From assembly GCA_016185185.1 (NCBI GenBank), contig JACPOD010000084.1:1-35293 (forward strand): 35,293 bases of DNA, in the 5' to 3' direction. A program made the position numbers and the translations under genes. Shown one piece after another: positions 31,157-35,293 of the stretch. Source of the DNA: Sphingobacteriales bacterium (GTDB lineage Bacteria; Bacteroidota; Bacteroidia; Chitinophagales; Chitinophagaceae). Within the stretch, counting starts at the first letter, position 1, and the number at the start of each line of letters is the position of its first letter. A model generated the notes under the pieces. That model had not been told where the DNA came from and did no database searches. It saw only the letters and a program-made list of their open reading frames with translations.

Positions 31157-32134
31157 ATGAAAAATATTGCCATCCTTGTTCCGGAAACAGCCGTAGTGGA
31201 AGCGGTAGCTGACCCACGATATATGTTTACTGTTATCAATGAATTTTTAAAGAGCAAAGGACAACCAGCTTTATTTAATGTACAGTTAGTGGGATTGAAT
31301 AAAGAAGTAAAGCTGATGGATGGAATATTTACCATTAGTGTGGATGCAACATTGAAGGATGCAAGAAAACCAGATTTAATTATCATTCCTGCAGTGAGTG
31401 GAAACCTGGAACATGCAGTTAAACTTAACAGTGATTTTTTGCCGTGGATAGTAAAGCAATATAAAGATGGTTCGGAAGTAGCTAGTTTATGTCTGGGTGC
31501 TTTTATTCTTGCTTCAACAGGATTGCTGGATGGTAAAACCTGCAGTACTCATTGGCTATTTGCCAATGAATTCAGAACAATGTTTCCTGAAGTGAATTTA
31601 GTGGATGCCAGGATTCTGACGGAACAAAAAGGTGTTTATACAAGCGGTGGTGCCAATTCATACTGGACTTTATTATTGCACTTAGTGGAGAAATATACCA
31701 ATCGTGAACTGGCAATACTGGCTTCTAAATTTTTTGTGCTGGACATCGACAGAAAAAGCCAATCACCATTTACGATGTTTAAAGGACAAAAGATTCATGA
31801 GGATGAGGAGATAAAAAAAGTGCAGGAGTTCATTGAACATAATTTCACAGAAAAGATAACCGTAGATGAATTAGCCAATCAATTCTCCATCGGCCGCAGA
31901 ACTTTTGAACGACGATTTAAAAAAGCTACGAATAACTCCATAGCAGAATACATTCAACGGGTAAAGATAGAAGCTGCTAAAAAGCAATTAGAGATTGGCA
32001 GAAAAACGGTGAACGAAATAATGTATGAAGTAGGTTATAATGATACCAAAGCCTTTAGGGAATTATTTAAAAAGATTACAGGACTTTCTCCGCTGGAATA
32101 CCGAAATAAGTACAATAAAGAGATGGCAGCTTAA
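31157..32134 (+). CDS. GlxA-type transcriptional regulator (DJ-1/PfpI plus AraC HTH)
   Basis: 325 residues from the ATG at 31157; a TTG two codons earlier is less likely. The N-terminal DJ-1/PfpI-like domain (about 1-190) has the nucleophile-elbow sequence EVASLCLGAFILASTGLLDG and TCSTHW, then YTSGGANSYWTLLLHLVEKY. The C-terminal AraC HTH (about 225-320) has TVDELANQFSIGRRTFERRF and VGYNDTKAFRELFKKITGLS. Such regulators usually act as activators; the signal is unknown. It is divergent from the ArsR operon, with about 100 nt between this start and the operators. Confidence 0.92.
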   Translation: MKNIAILVPETAVVEAVADPRYMFTVINEFLKSKGQPALFNVQLVGLNKEVKLMDGIFTISVDATLKDARKPDLIIIPAVSGNLEHAVKLNSDFLPWIVKQYKDGSEVASLCLGAFILASTGLLDGKTCSTHWLFANEFRTMFPEVNLVDARILTEQKGVYTSGGANSYWTLLLHLVEKYTNRELAILASKFFVLDIDRKSQSPFTMFKGQKIHEDEEIKKVQEFIEHNFTEKITVDELANQFSIGRRTFERRFKKATNNSIAEYIQRVKIEAAKKQLEIGRKTVNEIMYEVGYNDTKAFRELFKKITGLSPLEYRNKYNKEMAA

Positions 32135-32198
32135 ACAACTTTTTTAATTTCCGGATACATCGTAAATTAGTCCTTCACTAATTATAAAATGATCAAGC

Positions 32199-33101
32199 AT
32201 GCCACAGTCACGCCGACAATTTATCCGCAACAGTTCGTTGCTTTCAGCTTCATTGATGCTGAACCCTTCATTAAAAGGGTTGAAAAATAAAAAGCTAACC
32301 GGTATTCAACTCTATTCTGTAAGGGATGATATGAAGAAAGACCCACTGGGTACTTTAAAGCAAATTGCTGCCATGGGTTATAAATATGTGGAGCATGCCA
32401 ATTATGTTGACCGGAAATTTTATGGATATACAGCCAGTGATTTTAAGAAAGTGTTAAGTGACCTGGGAATGGTGATGCCAAGTGGCCATACGGTTATGCG
32501 TCCTGACCACTGGGATGCCGGAAAAAAAGATTTTTCTGACTCATGGAAATATACGGTTGAAGATGCAGCTACCGTAGGTCAGCAATATGTAATTAGTCCA
32601 TGGCTGGATGAAAGTTTACGTAAAACTTATGATGATGCACTTCATTATATGGAAGTGTTTAATAAGTCAGGAGAATTGTGTAAGAAATCAGGAATGAAGT
32701 TTGGCTATCACAACCACGATTTTGAATTTAGTGTTAAACTCAATGACAAAACTTTGTATGATATCATCCTGAATAATACAGATCCTTCATTAGTTGCCCA
32801 GCAGCTGGATACCGGTAACTTATTTAACGGCGGCGTTACGGCACTTGAAATAGTTAATAAATTCCCCGGTCGTTTTGAACTGATGCATGTGAAGGATGAA
32901 GTCGCTTCATCTGATAAACATGAAAAATATGAAAGCACTATCCTCGGTAAAGGTATTGCTGAAGTAAAGAAAGTAATTGATATTGGCGCTAAGTCTGGCG
33001 GTACTACACATTTTATTGTAGAACAGGAAGCTTACCAGGGCAAAGCACCAATTGATTGTGCGAAAGAAGACCTGGCTATAATGAAGGAATGGGGTTATTA
33101 A
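32199..33101 (+). CDS. Sugar phosphate isomerase/epimerase-like protein with Tat-type leader
   Basis: 300 residues. The N-terminus MPQSRRQFIRNSSLLSASLM carries a twin-arginine motif (SRRQFI) followed by a moderately hydrophobic stretch, pointing to export by Tat. The rest is an AP-endonuclease-2-type TIM barrel: GIQLYSVRDDMKKDPLGTL, MKFGYHNHDFEF with metal-type His and Glu residues, LVAQQLDTGNLFNGG, FELMHVKDE and the closing FIVEQEAYQG. It probably isomerises or epimerises a sugar in the periplasm. A terminator follows; no partner gene is adjacent. Confidence 0.88.
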   Translation: MPQSRRQFIRNSSLLSASLMLNPSLKGLKNKKLTGIQLYSVRDDMKKDPLGTLKQIAAMGYKYVEHANYVDRKFYGYTASDFKKVLSDLGMVMPSGHTVMRPDHWDAGKKDFSDSWKYTVEDAATVGQQYVISPWLDESLRKTYDDALHYMEVFNKSGELCKKSGMKFGYHNHDFEFSVKLNDKTLYDIILNNTDPSLVAQQLDTGNLFNGGVTALEIVNKFPGRFELMHVKDEVASSDKHEKYESTILGKGIAEVKKVIDIGAKSGGTTHFIVEQEAYQGKAPIDCAKEDLAIMKEWGY

Positions 33102-33124
33102 TAATGATTACGACTATAATTGAT

Positions 33125-33153
33125 AAGCTTCCAGTTTTTGCGGAAGCTTTTTT
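33125..33153 (+). terminator. Terminator after the isomerase/epimerase gene
   Basis: AAGCTTCC (33125-33132) pairs with GGAAGCTT (33142-33149) around a 9-nt loop and is followed by TTTT. It lies 24 nt after the stop codon and just touches the stop of the convergent gene at 33152. Confidence 0.9.
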
Positions 33154-33559
33154 ATTTTCGCTTTGGAAAGTTGGTGTCCAGTACTGCTGCTTCTTTTAGC
33201 AATTTGATGATGGCAGCTTCATCTATCTCCTCAGCTTTTTGATATATCTTATAAAATATCTGTTTGTTTGTGCCATGCGTCAAATAATGATCAGAATCTT
33301 TTAACCGGTTACCATACCAAAAACCTAACAATACACCCGTTTTAATACCGCCTCTTGGTACTGTGGCCGGCCATACAATACAAATACTCCTGTTACCATA
33401 AAAGAAGGGAACATTATGAGAGATTTTTTCTTTACAATAGTCCGGCAAAGTTTCTTTAATGATTTGCCTCAGGACATCCACAAGAATCCGTTCTTCATCG
33501 GGAAGCAGATCATACAACTGAACAAGGTTCCTGATTTTTGGGAAAGGTGTTACACTCAT
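33152..33559 (-). CDS. DUF1801 protein
   Basis: 135 residues: LVQLYDLLPDEERILVDVLR, KISHNVPFFYGNRSICIVWP and GIKTGVLLGFWYGNRLKD. The central block resembles the DUF1801 group with a pocket of aromatic residues. It is the third member of this superfamily in the window. It starts 17 nt after the amidohydrolase stop on the same strand and may be co-transcribed with it. Confidence 0.83.
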   Translation of the reverse strand: MSVTPFPKIRNLVQLYDLLPDEERILVDVLRQIIKETLPDYCKEKISHNVPFFYGNRSICIVWPATVPRGGIKTGVLLGFWYGNRLKDSDHYLTHGTNKQIFYKIYQKAEEIDEAAIIKLLKEAAVLDTNFPKRK

Positions 33560-33576
33560 TTTATCACTTTCTCAAT

Positions 33577-35253
33577 TTAACTTTCATAGGTCCATTTACC
33601 ACCAGCCATAGTTCGTTCAACAGGAATGGTAATAAGTGTTGATGGATTTTCTTTCATCGGATCACGACCCAATACAACCAGGTCTGCCAGTTTACCACTT
33701 TCAATTGACCCTTTTATCTTCTCTTCAAAAGAAGCGTAGGCTCCATTGATGGTTCCAATTTTAATAGCTTCTTCAACTGTTACTCTTTGATTGGCTCCCC
33801 ATATATTACCTTTCATGTCAGTACGGGTAACAGATGATTGTAACGCCATCATTGGTTCAAATGGACCAGGTGGATAGTCAGATGCCTGTGTTGGACGAAT
33901 GCCCGCATCTAAAAAACTTCTGAGTGCAAACATATGTTTCAATCTTTCTTCACCATACAATTTCATTTTTTCACCATGGTAATAAACATAAGTGGAGAAA
34001 GGGGTGGGGATAACACCCAGCGTTTTCATCCGCTGAATAATATTATCATTGATCATCGTGCAATGTTCAATCCTGAACCGTGGATTTTGCTTTGGCTTTT
34101 CTTTGTTCAATCGTTCATATAGTTTAAGTGTAGTATCTATTCCAACATCGCCATTGGCATGAATACCTATTTGCCAGCCGGCATCATATGCTTTTTTAGC
34201 ATAGGGATACATTAGTTCATCATCCATCACTAATATTCCATAATCATTAGGCCGGCCAATATAAGGTTGCGATAATCGGGCGGTACGTTCAGAAATAGAA
34301 CCATCGCATGTCATCTTCATTCCGCCAATCCGCACCCATTCATTTCCTATTCCTGTTCTTACACCAGCGGTAATCATTTTATCAATATGCATATAACCAA
34401 TCATGCAATAGACTCGCATAAAAAGTTCACCACTTTCGTAAGCATCCTGATAGGCTTGCAAATCATCTGGCGATGCATATGCATCAGTTGCAGAGGTAAT
34501 GCCTGTTTTAGCCATCATTTTTGAAATGATCTTTACACCTTCTTTGCGTTCTTCTCTTGTATCAATATTCGGAATAATCTTTTCAAATACATTATTGGCC
34601 GACTCTTTTACACACCCGGTAAGCATACCCTCAGCATTTTTTTCAAATTCACCACCTTGTGGATTTGGCGACTTAGCATCTATGCCCGCCATTTTAAAAG
34701 CCATTGAATTATTGTAGGTAGTATGTCCACCTCTGTGTGTTATTTGTACAGGATGCTCAGGTGCCGCTTCATCTAAATCAGTAATTGTTATTTTTCTTCC
34801 TTCATTTGTTTTCGTGTCATCATATTTAAAACCCTCCACCCAATTTCCTTTTGGGGTTTGCGACGCTTTCAGCCGAATTGCCTCTTTGATGTCTTTTATT
34901 GATCTTAAATCGCAATCCACCATTTTTAAATGTTTAATACCAGAGTAAGCAGGGTGGGTATGAGCATCAATAAAACCCGGCAATACTGTTTTAAAACCAA
35001 GATCAATTTTTTTGGTACGTTTGGTAGCCAGATGCAATACTTCCTCATTTTTTCCAACGGCTATAAATCTTCCGTCGGCAATTGCTACCGCCTGTGCTTT
35101 TGGTTCATTGGGATTTACTGTATAAATATTGCCATTATATAAAATAATCTCCGGCTCAATTTTATCAAGCGATAAGAGCGATAATGAAGAAAGCGAAGCT
35201 AATGTGCCGACGAATTGACGGCGTGACTGCAGATAATCAAAAATTGTATTCAT
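33577..35253 (-). CDS. Amidohydrolase family 3 (YtcJ-like) with Tat-type leader
   Basis: 558 residues. The N-terminus MNTIFDYLQSRRQFVGTLAS has a twin-arginine motif and hydrophobic region, implying export. The amidohydrolase core starts with LYNGNIYTVNPNEPKAQAVA and the metal-binding GFIDAHTHPAYSGIKHL (HxH). Further parts are ITHRGGHTTYNNSMAFKMAG, GIHANGDVGIDTTLKLYERL (His ligand), RFRIEHCTMIND and the late QASDYPPGPFEPM with the catalytic-type Asp. Such enzymes hydrolyse N-formyl or amide bonds; the substrate is unknown. The upstream flank in the window is only 40 nt. Confidence 0.9.
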   Translation of the reverse strand: MNTIFDYLQSRRQFVGTLASLSSLSLLSLDKIEPEIILYNGNIYTVNPNEPKAQAVAIADGRFIAVGKNEEVLHLATKRTKKIDLGFKTVLPGFIDAHTHPAYSGIKHLKMVDCDLRSIKDIKEAIRLKASQTPKGNWVEGFKYDDTKTNEGRKITITDLDEAAPEHPVQITHRGGHTTYNNSMAFKMAGIDAKSPNPQGGEFEKNAEGMLTGCVKESANNVFEKIIPNIDTREERKEGVKIISKMMAKTGITSATDAYASPDDLQAYQDAYESGELFMRVYCMIGYMHIDKMITAGVRTGIGNEWVRIGGMKMTCDGSISERTARLSQPYIGRPNDYGILVMDDELMYPYAKKAYDAGWQIGIHANGDVGIDTTLKLYERLNKEKPKQNPRFRIEHCTMINDNIIQRMKTLGVIPTPFSTYVYYHGEKMKLYGEERLKHMFALRSFLDAGIRPTQASDYPPGPFEPMMALQSSVTRTDMKGNIWGANQRVTVEEAIKIGTINGAYASFEEKIKGSIESGKLADLVVLGRDPMKENPSTLITIPVERTMAGGKWTYES

Positions 35254-35293
35254 GCCGTTGGTTTTGCTGTGCTGGCTAAAGATATTTAAATAA

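Noticed and set aside
1-35293. tRNA or rRNA genes, CRISPR arrays, insertion sequences, prophage or integrase attachment sites
   Set aside because: No cloverleaf-like sequence, regular spaced repeats, transposase or integrase reading frames were found by eye; a covariance-model scan would be needed to exclude small RNAs.

Overview
The window looks like a chromosomal segment of a Bacteroidota bacterium, most likely of the family Chitinophagaceae. The composition is AT-rich. Leaders carry the Bacteroidota-type -7 box TAnnTTTG, and ribosome-binding sites are weak. Protein families and gene orders typical of the phylum are present (miaB, sigma-54 regulator, lptE, secG). I see no rRNA, tRNA, CRISPR array, transposase or phage genes.

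Region 1 (1-3.7 kb, plus strand): the C-terminal part of a PIG-L-type deacetylase whose 3' end is replaced by a short hairpin repeat, then two tiny membrane proteins coupled to a sodium:solute symporter, then a small lipoprotein and a bidirectional terminator. Region 2 (3.7-8.2 kb, minus strand): an envelope/housekeeping operon read miaB, sigma-54 activator, lptE, TPR-like protein, secG. Region 3 (8.2-10.9 kb): a secreted small protein behind a palindrome-rich leader, two uncharacterised proteins and a lone CCG-domain Fe-S protein.

Region 4 (11.0-20.5 kb, plus strand) is the most interesting part. A Crp-family regulator with a CooA-like recognition helix is followed, across its own stop codon, by a perfect TGTCA-N6-TGACA inverted repeat. 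This sits about 42 nt upstream of the inferred start of transcription of an eight-gene operon: secreted YHS protein, DoxX-like membrane protein, predicted outer-membrane barrel, PKD-DM13 lipoprotein, YceI, DinB, NRDE/TANGO2-like protein and a membrane-anchored ATP-grasp enzyme. A paralogue of the ATP-grasp enzyme lies just before the regulator. The content suggests an envelope redox or lipid/heme-handling system under a gas- or redox-responsive regulator; this is inference. A LysE-type exporter and an amino-acid permease follow, then an M61 peptidase.

Region 5 (22.5-31.0 kb) is a dense collection of small-molecule-binding and stress proteins: several VOC/PhnB-like, three SRPBCC, two DUF1801, DUF4287, DUF1569, DoxX, DHFR-like and GNAT proteins. 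At its head an ArsR-type repressor has two operators overlapping its own promoter. In the middle are two divergent gene remnants, both missing their 5' parts and meeting at about 27.83 kb, which suggests one deletion. Region 6 (31.1-35.3 kb): a GlxA-type regulator, two proteins with Tat-like leaders (a sugar phosphate isomerase/epimerase-like protein and an amidohydrolase), and a third DUF1801 protein.
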